Shown here: piece by piece, positions 50,118-61,436 of the stretch
How positions within the stretch are numbered: position 1 is the stretch's first letter
How the letters are laid out: each line of letters begins with the position of its first letter
Assembly: GCA_033065855.1 (NCBI GenBank)
Contig: JAVXUO010003085.1
Location: 62,001 to 126,000, forward strand
Direction: 5' to 3'
DNA: 64,000 nt
Source: Escallonia rubra
Lineage: Eukaryota > Streptophyta > Magnoliopsida > Escalloniales > Escalloniaceae
Position numbers and translations under genes: made by a program
The notes under the pieces: generated by a model
The model's input: the letters and a program-made list of their open reading frames with translations, nothing else
The model's database searches: none
What the model was told of the DNA's origin: nothing

Positions 50118-50689
50118 AGAGACACCTTTGATCAGTGGGTCGATATAAACAAACCCAAAGCTACTGCGCCCTTGTCGCCAATCACCACCAGTCAACTTGT
50201 CGCTCTACCACCTTCCACTGTAGACTCTCGTGCCCAACCACCATGAACCACCACCACCCAGACAACATGCCCCCATAGGCCCCATCTGAAGAATGGGTGA
50301 TACGACCAAAATCGAACCACTTGCCCACCAACTATTAAAATGAACCCAAAGACCCCAAAACAATCGGAGATGGCACCGCTTAGATCTCGCTCCATTATCT
50401 TCATATCCATGTAGATCTTGATCTTAGTCTTGACCAACTAGATCTGATAGTTCTACTAGCTGAGACGGCCGATGGTAGATCTGTACCTGTGAATGTGTGA
50501 AGAGGACTTCGAGGGCTAGAGGTTTCATCACAGTTGATAGTTAGAACCATCAAGGTAGCATTTGACATTATCTTTTATGTCTGTAACATAGATTAACTAA
50601 TCGGGATGGCTTGTAACAACTTTTAAGAATGAAAATTTTCTCTTCTTAACCCAAAAAAAAAAATTCATTGATCCACAACCTCCAGTCCA
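50118..50689. other. Retroposon-like 3' end, unclassified
   Basis: The segment ends TTTTCTCTTCTTAACCC plus an A run (50653-50663), like the tail of a LINE or other retroposon in plus orientation. No coding remnant or target duplication was found, so only the tail suggests this. Confidence 0.3.
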
Positions 50690-50697
50690 CCCAAAAA

Positions 50698-52111
50698 TAG
50701 ACCTAGCAATTTTTGGCCCGTACTCGCGGGTCTACCCAGGCCCGTTAAGAAATTGTGGGTGCAGGTAGCCAAATATGCTACCCGTTGACATTTGACCGGA
50801 ACCGGACCGTTTTTCCCGGTTCGGGTAACCCAGTTTTGGAGCTATATATAGTAATTTGCCTTAGTTAGGTTTCACTTCAAAATTCTATCACTCCTCAAAC
50901 TCTCTCATCGCCGCCCCCCTCCTCTGCCACCACCAATAGCAGCGAGGACCAGCCTATAACTTCTCCGTCTGCCGCCGCCGGTCTCCGGCTCTCTTTCTAT
51001 CCCGCACGGGCTCACGGCTTCACACTCTCACAGTCTCACCGACAGTCACAAATCGAAGACGATCTCTCACTCACGGTCGCAGATCAGCAACAATCTCTCA
51101 TCCACGGTCGCAGCATTTTACTGAATTTATTACACGTTCGAACATTGAACACTAGGAAAGGTTAGGCTTGTTTGTCCTAATATGCTTTACTCCAACTGTC
51201 CCAAAAGGATTAGAATTCTAATTTCTACTATTTCATATGAGTTGTAATAAATCCATACACGGACTATAAGGGCAAACATTAAATGGGTAATTTTTTATTG
51301 AATTAGTCACCCTTGGATTATTGATTGAATCTGCTTTAGGTGGATATTGATAACTCGGTTTAGTATTTGACTTGTAGACCACCGCCGACCCACGGCCACC
51401 TCCGACGGTTGCCGATGGCCAACTCCGACCACCACCGCCGCCGGCAACCTCCGTCAACCACCGCCGGCAGCCACCGTCAGCCAATGCCACTCCCCACCAC
51501 CGCCACAGCAAACCACCAAAAAAAAAATGGATTATCAAACACTCAAAAATAAAAATTAGGTTATCCAACACCCACTTATTTTTGTAAAAAAAATAAAAAT
51601 TTAAGCTGCTCTTTAATTTTTTAAAAAACAAAAACTGAAAATAAAAAAAGAAAATGTCGTCAAACAAAACCTCAGTTTTGATTTGAAGAGAAGTTGAAGG
51701 ACATTGAGGAATTAGCCCTTAAATTGTATAATTGTATGTTTTAAATTTATGAGGTTAAATGTTGGTTAAGACTTTTTAAGAGTAATTGTTTGATGCTAGA
51801 GTACCATTTGGAGTAGTAAATAACTAAGTAATATTTTTTTGTTTGTTATTTGTTTATCTTCATGGTTTAAGTCTTAGATTTAATAATTTTTCTTCAAATA
51901 AAAATACCTGTAACAACCGAAAGACAAGAAAATATGTCCAAGTCTCAAAATAAACAAATAAATACTGCATTAAAAAAAATAAAAGATGACCCATTTATCC
52001 GCGATTTTACCTGGATCATCAAAGTAGGGTATGAGTATAGCAAATGATTGCCCAAAAAAATTCGGGTAAAATTTACCCAAACCTGGCAGGTCGACCCGTC
52101 TACTAGATCTA
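50698..52111. mobile_element. Non-autonomous hAT-type DNA transposon
   Basis: Bounded by a perfect 8-bp duplication CCCAAAAA (50690-50697 and 52112-52119), the hAT target length. The ends are TAGACCTAGCAATTTTTGG and, inverted, TAGATCTAGTAGACGGGTCG. Subterminal GGCCCGT, CGGGTCTACCC, CGGTTCGGGTAACCC and, at the other end, TTCGGGTAAAATTTACCC and GGTCGACCCG are typical hAT subterminal repeats. The 1414-bp interior has no transposase, so mobility would need an enzyme in trans. A second inverted-repeat element relative (about 51370-51670) appears nested inside. Confidence 0.85.
51370..51674. mobile_element. Partial copy of the 14.4-kb Tourist-like element, nested in the hAT element
   Basis: On the plus strand this is the reverse complement of the left half of the 14409-14969 element. 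A C-rich core (CCACCGCCGCCGGC), ACAGCAAACCACC, ATTATCAAACAC, CAACACCCACTT, AAGCTGCTCTTTAA and the end GTCAAACAAAACCTCA are shared in order. The opposite end is not clear, so the copy may be truncated. Confidence 0.55.
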
Positions 52112-52119
52112 CCCAAAAA

Positions 52120-53700
52120 CCACCCTAAGACAGAAGCATAAACCCACTACACCCTGTAGAAGTCGGCACTGCGGCAGTGTTGAGGGCGGCAACACAATCT
52201 AGGCTTGATAAGGATAGTTTCCATTAAGAGAGGTTTATTTAAAGGGGTGTTAACCTAAGATTTCTTTTAGCGCCGAAATGGGTTTTGTTGAAGTTCGGCT
52301 CTTCAGCGACCCAGGGACAAAGCCAGCATCCGTCATCTCTCACCACTATTCCAAGAGACGTGATCCATCATAACTAGCTAATTAACGTACTTGCTCAGAC
52401 TTGAACAGGAAGTCAACATCTGCGTAATCAAGATTGCTCTTCTACATTCTTCTCTTCTTTCAAGTGTCGTGACTCGACTCGTGAAACTCTACGGTACGTA
52501 GCTAGGTACATCATATTGGCCAGCCAAAGAAATTTCCAAAATTAGGTAAAAGGCCAAACATATTCTGGTAGTGACTTTATCAACGGAAGCATCACAAGAT
52601 ATACCTTATCCCTAAACCGTTCAATTTGAATGCAGCTTAAGAACACAGCAAAGTGATCCCGTCGAATATCCCCCCTATACTCTCATAAGGGCAAGAAGAA
52701 AGACCACCTTCATTCCCGCAAGCTTTGCTTAGCCATAGAATATTGTCCACCATATCTTTTCGTCAAAACCTTGACCCAAGTGGGCCAGAGGAATTATTGA
52801 GGAAACATCTCAACAAAACAGCAAGGTGAAAGTCAAAATTACCTACCCAAACACCGAATAAAAGCTGTAACAGGAAAGAAGTCAAGAATTTTCAACAGTG
52901 CGAGTTAGCGACTGACGTAACACGTAAGCTATGTGCACTGACCACCTGCACCCGAGTACAGTAATACATACCTAACCCAAACCCATCAATTGACCGATAT
53001 GAAATTGGCCATAACCACTCCTATTTTCACTCCTTCCTCATCCTCGGTTAAAAGATTAAACATAATACTTACAGACAATCATATTCATAAGGAAACTAAT
53101 TTCACAACACTTATTGTCGAAATCCCTTCCTAACGCCCGACAGAAGAGAACCAACACAACAGACGTGATGTGGTTCTCAAGGAATCCCTCAATCACACGT
53201 TAGCTTTCACCATTCCCCAACACCACATCACATTTATTGCCATTAGCCCACTACAGTCGAGATTCTCTTGGACAATATACGCAAAAAAGTTGGGAGAATA
53301 CTTGTGCAATACCACATATTAGTGAAGATCAAATTGCTATAACTGAACAAATACCCAACAGAATCAAAATACAGGTGCGTCAAAAGCATGGGCATCAATT
53401 GAAACGAATACAAAATTAATTTACAAAGACGTGATTAGGCCAAATAAAACCCTAATTGAATTATCATTGAGCGTGATACGAAGATCAAGGTACACAAGCA
53501 AGCGAAGTTTCAGGCCTCCCCTCCCCTGAAACTGATTTCATTTCCCCCTTACATGAAGACAATTAACCAAAAGAGAAAAAAGAAAAAGGAGGAAGCTACA
53601 ACTATATATCAAGCATACGACTAATCCGAAATTGCTGGTTAAACATACTGTAGAGGTCTTACACAACTTGCCCCGATCTTCCACCCTGCTCGTCACTGTT
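52120..53700. other. Downstream of HMGB gene: 3' UTR and intergenic
   Basis: The first few hundred bases left of 53701 must include the HMGB 3' UTR (minus strand). The rest is AT-rich without recognisable genes or bounded elements. Confidence 0.45.
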
Positions 53701-54812
53701 TTACTCATCATCGTCATCCTCCTGCATAACAAACGCAAAATACGATCAAAAACAGCTCAATTCATCGAAAAGTAACGATACTCGATAAATTTCAAGTTGA
53801 AACGAACCTCGCCACTCTCGTCTTCGTCCTCGTCGTCATCATGCACCTCTGACCTCGACTTGTCAGACTCTTCCTCATCAGCTGCATCATTGCCCTCAGC
53901 CTTCCAATTGCAATAAGAGTAACAAAAGTTATTACTAGAGAACACTTAAAAAAATTGATGCGACATAAATAACAAGCAATTTGAGGATCGAACGCGTTAA
54001 TTACCACTTTCTTATTGTAAGCCTGGAGGGTCTTCTCATACTCGACCTTCCTTTTCTCTGCCTTAGCTACAAACGGAGCTTTCTCCTAAAGTTCCAATAT
54101 AATAGCAGTAAGTATAAACAAATTCAACATAAATTGAAGCAACCGCTGAATTTGATTTACAAATACAAGAATATTGGATCATTTAGAAATATACTCACAG
54201 CTGCAGACATCTGTTTCCATTTGTCTCCACCAGCTTTACCGACCTGATCCATACCAAAATTCCACACGTAAATACATCAGAATCAGTAAAATTAGGGTAA
54301 AATCAAAAGTATGCAAGCCGATACGTACAACGGAGACCGATTTGTTATTCGGATGCTTCTCCTTGTAAGTCTTCCTAAACTCCTCCCTATATTCATCAAA
54401 AATAACATCAGAACTGGCAAATAATAGGAAAAAAAACACACAAAAAAGCACATAATACAAAAAATGCACGGATCTGTCAAAACATATTCATACATGAAAA
54501 CGAAGAAAGCACTGGCAGGCCTCTTAGGCTTGTTAGGATCCTTCACGGCCTTGGCCTTTTTCGTCGCCGGCTTCTTACCGGCTCTATCGCCTCCACCTCC
54601 TCTCTTCTTCACAGATAAACTAAAAAAAATCGCACGCTAATCAGATCAAACCAATCCGAAACGACGAAACATGTGATACACACGCTAAAATGATAGATCT
54701 AGACCAAAAACACGTCAAACCGGCGAACCGATGCGCGAAAACGAAAAGAGAGACGAAAAACTCACGTGCTGTCGGCTTTTTTGGACTCGGACTTGGATCT
54801 GCCTCCTTTCAT
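53701..54812 (-). CDS. HMGB: HMG-box chromatin protein, plant HMGB2/3-like
   Basis: Seven minus-strand exons, all GT-AG with consistent phases: 54812-54766, 54619-54494, 54386-54329, 54243-54199, 54085-54005, 53900-53808, 53721-53701; 471 nt, 156 residues. A basic N-terminal arm (MKGGRSKSESKKAD, GDRAGKKPATKKAKAVKD) precedes one HMG box (about residues 44-116: NKPKRPASAFFVFMEEFR, KYK-type KTYKEKHPNNK, GGDKWKQMSAAEKAPFV, YEKTLQAYNKK). An acidic tail follows (HDDDEDEDESGEEDDDDE). One box between a basic arm and an acidic tail is the architecture of plant HMGB1-4, nuclear proteins that bend DNA and loosen nucleosomes. Length is close to Arabidopsis HMGB2/HMGB3 (about 140-145). The paralogue number is not assignable by eye. 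Confidence 0.94.
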
Positions 54813-55120
54813 AGCGAATCCTGCGAGAAAACGGTGAAAACCGGTGAGAATCGGTACAGAACCGGCGAAGCGAGTCGGACTCGGCCGAGTTGGAGCCGCA
54901 CCTTGTCTTTAGGGTATGTGCGATGGGAGAGAGGAACGGAAAGGGGAATAATATAGAGACGAAGGGGCGAAGAGATATGCTTTGCTTCGGTGTAGTGTTG
55001 TGTGTGTTATGTGTGGGCGTGATGTGTGTGTGTGGGTGTGAAAGGGAGTGAGATAAGAAGGGGAAACTAAAAATGAAATCACTAAAATGAATTGAAGTCC
55101 GGGTTTGGGCGGGAATTCAA
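54813..55120 (-). promoter_or_regulatory. HMGB promoter region
   Basis: A TATA-like CTATATTATT lies at about 54948-54957 on the minus strand, 136-145 bp upstream of the ATG. GGCGGGAA (55108-55115, TTCCCGCC on the minus strand) matches the E2F core. E2F sites commonly mark plant genes expressed in S phase; that use here is inference. Confidence 0.45.
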
Positions 55121-55690
55121 AAATCTTTTTGCCACGTGGTCGATCCTCGCACTCGCTTCCTATTGGCCGGTTTGGGCTCGATTTCGCCTTGTACGTTGTG
55201 TGTTTGTTCTGTGCTTCTTCTGTAACTCATCGCTGCCCTTGCTTGGCTTGCGTTCTGAAGGGTAACGACACGTGTCGGGATCGCGAGGGTTTTGGATTTT
55301 GACCGACTGACTGACAGGTGTCTGGCTTTTCAGGTGTAATGTCGAATTTGTCCTTCTGCTTTATTTATGGGCTCGTGGCAGGTAGTTGTAGCCTGTTAAA
55401 GTGCTCCGCATTGATGTGCTGCGAGGGCATCTAGGTAAATTCCGTAGCTATGAGGATTTTAAACTACTCAAGAATATAACAATTTTGATCTGCAGTTATT
55501 AATAAGACTCGTCACTCTCACTCTCAGACCTAAGCATTATATTTAGGTACATTATATTTATTGGTATTAAAAGCCTAACATTCTTTTTATACAATGACAA
55601 CACGCATGTATAAATATTATATTATATAAATTAAAGAGGAGATCAATTTGTAGAAACCATTTAAATGTGGCATTTTCTATAATAAAAAAA
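55121..55690. other. Spacer between HMGB promoter and Mutator-like element
   Basis: GC-moderate then AT-rich unique sequence. A CCACGTGG palindromic G-box lies at 55133-55140. The A run at its right end forms the left flank (TAAAAAAA) of the Mutator-like element. Confidence 0.4.
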
Positions 55691-56090
55691 GGGTTAATTA
55701 CAAAACTGTCCCCTGAGGTTTACACGTTTTTGCACTTTGCCCCCTGTGTTTACAATTTTTGCAATAATGTCCCTCGAGGTTGACAAAACTGTTGCAAACG
55801 ACTCCAAAAACCAACGTCCGTCCAAATTCGGCAGTTAAGTGGTCATGTGCGGTGCACATGTCATTTTGGCAAGGGCAAATTTGTAATTTACCCTTCCCCA
55901 TCTTCCCCACCATTGTGTTCATCTCTCTCTCTCTCTCTATCTATCTATGTTCCCCATCCCCATCTTCGGGTTCACAACCGTCTCAATCTGATGCATGAGT
56001 AGGACGTGAAGTTGTGCCCTTTTAGTCATTGCTAACGCGTTGAAGCCCCAACCACCATCAGAAACTTCAACCCAGCAGATCCCCAGCACC

Positions 56091-56100
56091 CATTATATAT
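56091..56100 (+). promoter_or_regulatory. TATA box of the element-borne gene
   Basis: ATTATATATA lies about 40 bp upstream of the ATG at 56139, a plausible distance for a short leader. It is inside the Mutator-like element but outside the inverted repeat. Confidence 0.5.
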
Positions 56101-56138
56101 AGCCATCTCCCTATTTTTATCTCCACCATTAACCAAGC

Positions 56139-56644
56139 ATGACAGAAGAAATGGAGAAAGCACAAGCAGAGAAACAAGGCCGTGCCGCAAAGGGCAACAA
56201 GCAGCAGCGTCCAGTATGGGATTGTGGAAGCTCACTCTACGACTCCTTCGAGCTCAAATCGTTCGAACGCCAGCTCGACTCGGCCATAACATCTTCAAGA
56301 ACCCTATCAATGCCTCACTTGTCAAACCGCCAACCTCGTCCACCACCACAGCAACCTCAATCTCCTCCCAAGAAATCTTCAAAAATCTCTCGGTCACCTC
56401 AAAAACTACTCCGCTCTGTTTTCAGGCCTAAACAGCAGAGCAACACCGCTGTTTTTCGCATGCAAGAGCGTTTACAAGAAGGGTTTTTATGGTCTACGAC
56501 ATGTCCGGTGGCGGGCTATCCACGATACCCGAGGCACCGGAGACTGCGGTCGAGTACGACGTTCTTTCGCCAGAAATGAATTCGCTGGCGAGACGGACGG
56601 CCTCAGACCGTGAATGTTATGGGTGTGAGATGGAGGGAATGTGA
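56139..56644 (+). pseudogene. Small plant protein gene with one frameshift, inside Mutator-like element
   Basis: The frame from 56139 reads MTEEMEKAQAEKQGRAAKGN, then VWDCGSSLYDSFELKSFERQ, LDSAITSSRTLSMPHLS, a proline/glutamine linker, SKISRSPQKLLRSVFRP and VFRMQERLQEG. It then continues out of character to a stop at 56579. From 56489 the next frame gives MVYDMSGGGLSTIPEAPE, EYDVLSPEMNSLARRTASD and CYGCEMEGM before TGA at 56642-56644. A five-T run at 56484-56488 separates the frames; one missing T explains the break. I recall the DCGSSLYDSFEL...SMPHLS pattern from small uncharacterised plant proteins, function unknown. It may be a real pseudogene or a sequencing/assembly error in the T run. 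Confidence 0.75.
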
Positions 56645-57568
56645 ATGTTATGTGTTTGAAAGAGTGTAATGGGTTTGAAAGAGTGTTGGTTTGAAAGAGT
56701 CTTGGTTTGATAAAGTGTTGGTTTGAAAGAGTGTAATGGGTTTGAAAGAGTATGTATATAGACCCACTGCCATGGTCTGTAATGGTATTGAAAATATGAT
56801 GTTTGTGGCATGCATGAATGTGGGTTTTTTTGTGTGTGCCGTGAGCTAGGAATGAATGTGTTTGTGCGCATGTATATGTGTACGTGTAGTGTGTATATAT
56901 GTGTGAGTCTGTGTCAAGGAAAGTGTGTGCGTGAGTTTAGTGTGTGCATCAAAAGAGTGTGACTGTGAAATGGAAAGGGGAAAGGCAGTAGCTGTGTGTG
57001 TATATATATGTGAGTGGAGATGACTGTCAAGAAGGTAGGCATTGTGTGCATGGTGATCATGCCAGTCGTGTAGTTTTGGTGTGTGGGAGTTTGTGTATAT
57101 GTGGGTTTTTTAGAGAAAGAGAGAGAGGGACCATAGCTGTGACATTTTGTGTATATGTGGGTTTTAGATATGCAGAGAGAGAGAGAAGAAGGTGGCAGCC
57201 ATGGCTGCCGTGAGAGTCCGAGTTCACTCGGATAGAGACTCAGTTGGTAGACATGGGGAAGATGGGTAGGCAATTTACAAATTTGCCCACGCCAAAATGG
57301 CATGTGCACCGCATATGACCACTTAACTGCCGAATTTGGACGGACGTTAGTTTTTGGAGTCGTTTGCAACGGTTTTGTCAACCTCGATGGACATTATTGC
57401 AAAAGTTGTAAACACATGGGGAAAAATGCAAAAACGTGTAAACCTCAGGGGACAGTTTTGTAATTAACCCTAAAAAAAAGCAGAGTCGAATGAAAGAAAG
57501 TGTGTTGTGTGAGCACAATATGCAACTCGTTTGATTGTTTTTCGTGAATCCAAACATATGTATACATG

Positions 57569-58695
57569 GGATCCGGATCCCCTGCTGTGGTTAGGGTTAC
57601 AACAGGCATGCTGTAGCCCCAGTCACAGTCGTCGGATCGAGATAAGTGGGAGGGAAGGGCTTAGATCAAGCCACGTCATCGGCTATTTATAACTCAGCAT
57701 TTACTCTGCCGACCCAACCTTCTCTCTCCAAAAGTCCCTCTCTCTCCCTCTCCAATTCCATCTGCTCGCTGAGATGACTTCCCGATGCTCTCCACCTGTC
57801 GGCGACGACACGGCGGCGACACGTCCATGGTCCACCTCCACCACCTTCTGACGATGAGATCTACAATCTCTCTCTCTTCTCTGAAAATCGAAGCGGCCAG
57901 CGCTGCCATGGAAGTACACCGTTCACCAGCAACGACACCTCATGCCTTCCCCACCTTCCGGTAACGACACCTCGTGCCTTCCCCACTTCTGGCGACAACA
58001 CCTCGCGCACTCTCTCTTTCTCCTCCAAAAATCAATCACATGGGGTACTTAATGCAATTCTTCAGCACTTGAGGAAATCGTAAGAATGCTAAATCTAGAA
58101 TCTGTTAAACTGAGGTGTAATCTGCGTTCAATGATGTGAAACTATCCATGTGACTTGGCTGAATACCTTTAGTATTGTGAGACCGATTTTTGGAGGAGAT
58201 GGAGGTAGTCAGAAGGTGGGAATCTCATAAAAGCCAACTGATTTATTAATCAGACAAATGCCAATATTATGTGCATGTACCTCTCTCAAACTTGAACTGT
58301 ATCTAGAATTTGTTCCCTGGAGAAAAGAAACACTAAATCAGAGAGAAGGTAAAGAAAAAAAAATAGAATAGGAAGTGCGTTGCTTTCCAGGTTGAGATAT
58401 AACAACATTAAAATAGCGAGATTGATGCTTGTCCACAGATCATCGAAATACGAGGTGTCGCCGGAAGGTGTAGATCGGCGTCGATGGAAGGTGGGGCAGC
58501 GGTTCGATTTCAGGCCTTCGGATGAGAGAGATGGAGTATCGGTAAATGCGTCGCCGGAAGGTTCATCACCGGATGTGCCGTCGCCGTTTCACCACCGGAT
58601 GTGCCGTCGTCGTTTCACCACCGGATGTGCGGTCGACGTGCCATCGCTAGAAGGTGGAGGAGCCTCTGCCGGCGGTGAAGGAATTAGAATGAGAG

Positions 58696-58750
<55 letters not shown>

Positions 58751-58903
58751 ATGGTTCGGTCGGCAGAGTAAATGCTGAGTTATAAATAGCCGATGATGTG
58801 GCTTGATCTAAGCCCTTCCCTCCCACTTATCTCGATCTGACGGCTGTGACTGGGGCTACAACATGCCTGTTATAACCCTAACCATAGCAGGGGATCCGGA
58901 TCC
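57569..58903. mobile_element. Mutator-like element with perfect 9-bp target duplication
   Basis: Terminal inverted repeats of about 153 bp (57569-57721 and 58751-58903) start GGATCCGGATCCCCTGCT and differ at only a few positions. The 9-bp direct repeat GTATACATG flanks the element exactly (57560-57568 and 58904-58912), the Mutator hallmark. The interior (1.0 kb) has C/G-rich blocks with CACATCCGGTGGTGAAAC-type repeats and a (TA)n run at 58699-58746, but no transposase and no convincing gene. Each arm contains GGCTATTTATAACTC, a TATA-like sequence. Confidence 0.92.
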
Positions 58904-58912
58904 GTATACATG

Positions 58913-60408
58913 ACGTCCATCAACTTCCTTCTTGGACGTCTTCTTCCATGTTGACTTAAGCGTTACAACAAACATGAAATAACTACGAAGTTCAGTATCA
59001 AAACTAATTACAAAATAAATATAAAAGAACCTTAATTTTGATATATGAATTGAAAATTTTAGCATAAGGAAATTTATTAAACAAAGTTGGTTCCGGAGTT
59101 TCTGAATGTTACACCACATAGAAAAAAATTCATTGCACGTGTCATGGCCTTAGTGTTACAAACCCTAAAGTAGAAATCACATTTAGTGAAGTATAAGTGA
59201 AACTACAACGAATCCTTACCAAAATTGTTAGAGTCATTGATTGTGGTGCATGGGCGCGATGCCCACAGCACGAGACATGATTGTGGCGCATGGGCGCGGC
59301 GACGACCGTCGCGAGACAATACCTGGTGCGGAGGGCCCATGTTATGGAAGGGACGCACGGGCGCGGCGACGAGGGTCGTTAAGCCGGCGTGCGGGCGACA
59401 GCGCGTGGCCGCGAGCGACGATTGTCATGGCGTCGGTGGTGACAACGGGCGACGTATGGTTGCGAGTGATGAATGAGCATTGCGAATCATATTGTGTTTG
59501 AATGATTTAAGCAAACAAGGTGTCAAAAGCCCCCCGCGCTTGGGGGTGGCTGCTCCCCCCCCCCAATGAAGAGGTGGCCGACCACCCCATGAAGAGGTTG
59601 CCGACCCTCCTTTAAAGGGAGGTGGCCGACCCCCCCTTAAATGGAGGTAGTCAACCCCCCTTTAAGTGAAGTGGTCGACCCCTTGAGGGTAGAGGCACGC
59701 TAGGTCCAATTCATGTATGTTTTAAGGAAAGTGGAGCCAAAGTCGCTACGTTGGCAATATAAATAATTTTAGTTGTGCAAAAAGTCAATGAAAAGTGCAC
59801 GTGACTTAAGCGTGAGCATTTTGACCGGTTGATAGCATTGAAAAATTGACCGTTGAATGTGTGACGTGTTGCGCAAAATAAGACCCCAACTGGCCCCTTG
59901 GGTGGGACCAGAATAGGTTGGGAACACTATGCAAGTTTGAAACAAAGGCTCAAAGTGTGATGCATTTACCGAGGATGAAATTACAGGCCATCATAGTTTT
60001 GCTTGTAATTTCATCCTTGGTAACTTTCTTCCTAATCCTTATAAGCATCTGTTATGCCATATTCAGCAACCATCACGTATACCTCAAAGGTAACAGCTTA
60101 CCCCCCTTCTCCCAGCCTTTTCCTACAGTGGACATTTTCGCTGTCGTTTTTCTTCTAAATCATCTTAATAAGATCCTTATATGATAAGTCATGTACCTTA
60201 TTTTATTCATGATACTGGAAGTGAATTTGTAAGGCTATTTTCCTACCTAATACAGACAACCAAGCATCTATAATTGGTTTCAGCCAAAAGCCTAACACTA
60301 ACCAAAATCCTTTAAAAGTGTTGAAATCTTTTAGTATGCTTTGAACCAATATTAGTATAAGAGCCAACAACTTCCTACTCAATTCCCTATCATTTCCTCG
60401 CCAATGAC
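58913..60408. other. Intergenic with minisatellites
   Basis: Holds a GC-rich block (59240-59460) with a partly duplicated CATGGGCGCGRYG unit and a roughly 30-bp degenerate tandem repeat (GAGGTGGCCGACC-type, 59545-59690). The frame at 59918-60184 has hydrophobic stretches, but its core is an inverted repeat (GGATGAAATTACA ... TGTAATTTCATCC), so I do not call it a gene. Confidence 0.5.
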
Positions 60409-60892
60409 TGTAACGACCCGGAAGTCTAGAGCTTCGTCGCCCCGAACTCCCGGAGCATTAACCTACCACATCACATCAAACATATTTATTGACACATACT
60501 TTAAAGGTTCTAACTAGACGTTAACTCAAATCCTTCAAAATACAAGATTACGAAAAATTGATTAAACTTAAACTATTAAAATTTAGGTTCTTTACAAACA
60601 CAAGCTCCTTATAAAACAAGTTAAGAGTATCGACCGATGCATGGGTCTTACTACACAATAGTGGTGGGCTCTCTGAAATCTCATATAGACTTTAAACTCA
60701 TTAACTCATTTTTCGAGCATGTTATAGTTGATCATTACCTGCATAAGATAATTTAAATAAAGGGTGAGCTTTTGAGAGGTCGATAAGGTCATTCAAAGAC
60801 AACCGAAGGAATCGCAAAACGACTTAAAAGTCCATTCAATGATAAATTTTCAAACATTTCAAACAATTTATAAACAGTATGATGATTTCCAA

Positions 60893-61436
60893 ACAGTGTT
60901 ATCAAATCATCTCAACCGTTCATTATTTTTTATTCTTGGTTTCATAACATGATAAATCAATATGTAAACCACAAAAATACCTAAAATTCCAAATCCCCAA
61001 TCAATCGATTATTTTATTATTGTTCATTTTGCTAGTATCTCGTTCGTAATTGTTACTCTATTTTAAGTAAATCTACTCCTTCACTGCACCTTGTAGATGA
61101 ACAAGATGAAATTGAAGAGAAATCTCAACTAGACTAAGGAGCCTATGATTTCTTTTGAGGAAAACATTGTTGCCTTAGCCCTCACTGATAATAAGAATGA
61201 CGTTGTCATATTCACTTAGGATTAACTACTTCTTATTGGATTTGAAACTTTTTCTAATGTTGAAAATTTGTTTAATTGTCATGTTTTGAATGTTTTTAGG
61301 TGATTATATTGGTTTAATGCACTAAAATCTATTTATTTTTATTTTGCGCTTCACTTCGAAAAGGCGCGCGCCTTGCGCCTAAGCTCGAAGGACCTTTTGC
61401 GCATTAAATGCGCCTGCGCCTTTAATAACTATATTT
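60893..61436. repeat. Third copy of the GCGCCTAGGCGC-type dispersed repeat
   Basis: Starts CAGTGTTATCAAATCATCTC, shares TTTCATAACATGATAAATCA and AATCCCCAATCAATCGATT with the 48-kb copies and ends GCGCCTGCGCCTTTAATAAC. Its left GC block is missing, so relative to the others it carries an internal deletion. The ends are roughly inverted (GTTAT-CAAA and TTT-AATAAC). Confidence 0.65.

Larger units (their letters stand above)
55691..57470. mobile_element. Pack-MULE-like Mutator-type element carrying a gene
   Basis: Long terminal inverted repeats of about 220 bp (55691-55912 and 57253-57470) start GGGTTAATTACAAAACTGTC and match closely over their whole length, including AACTGCCGAATTTGGACGGA as read on the right arm's minus complement. 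Long TIRs with this start are typical of plant Mutator-like elements. The flanks share TAAAAAAA (55683-55690 and 57471-57478), near the expected 9 bp but low-complexity. No transposase lies inside; instead there is a TATA-equipped small gene (56139-56644) and a repeat-rich tail (GTTTGAAAGAGTGT units about 56655-56755). This is the definition of a Pack-MULE, provided the gene has a parent elsewhere. Confidence 0.8.

Noticed and set aside
59918..60184. Hydrophobic 88-codon frame that could be a membrane peptide
   Set aside because: The hydrophobic part coincides with an inverted repeat (GGATGAAATTACA with its complement); there is no homologous family or splice context.
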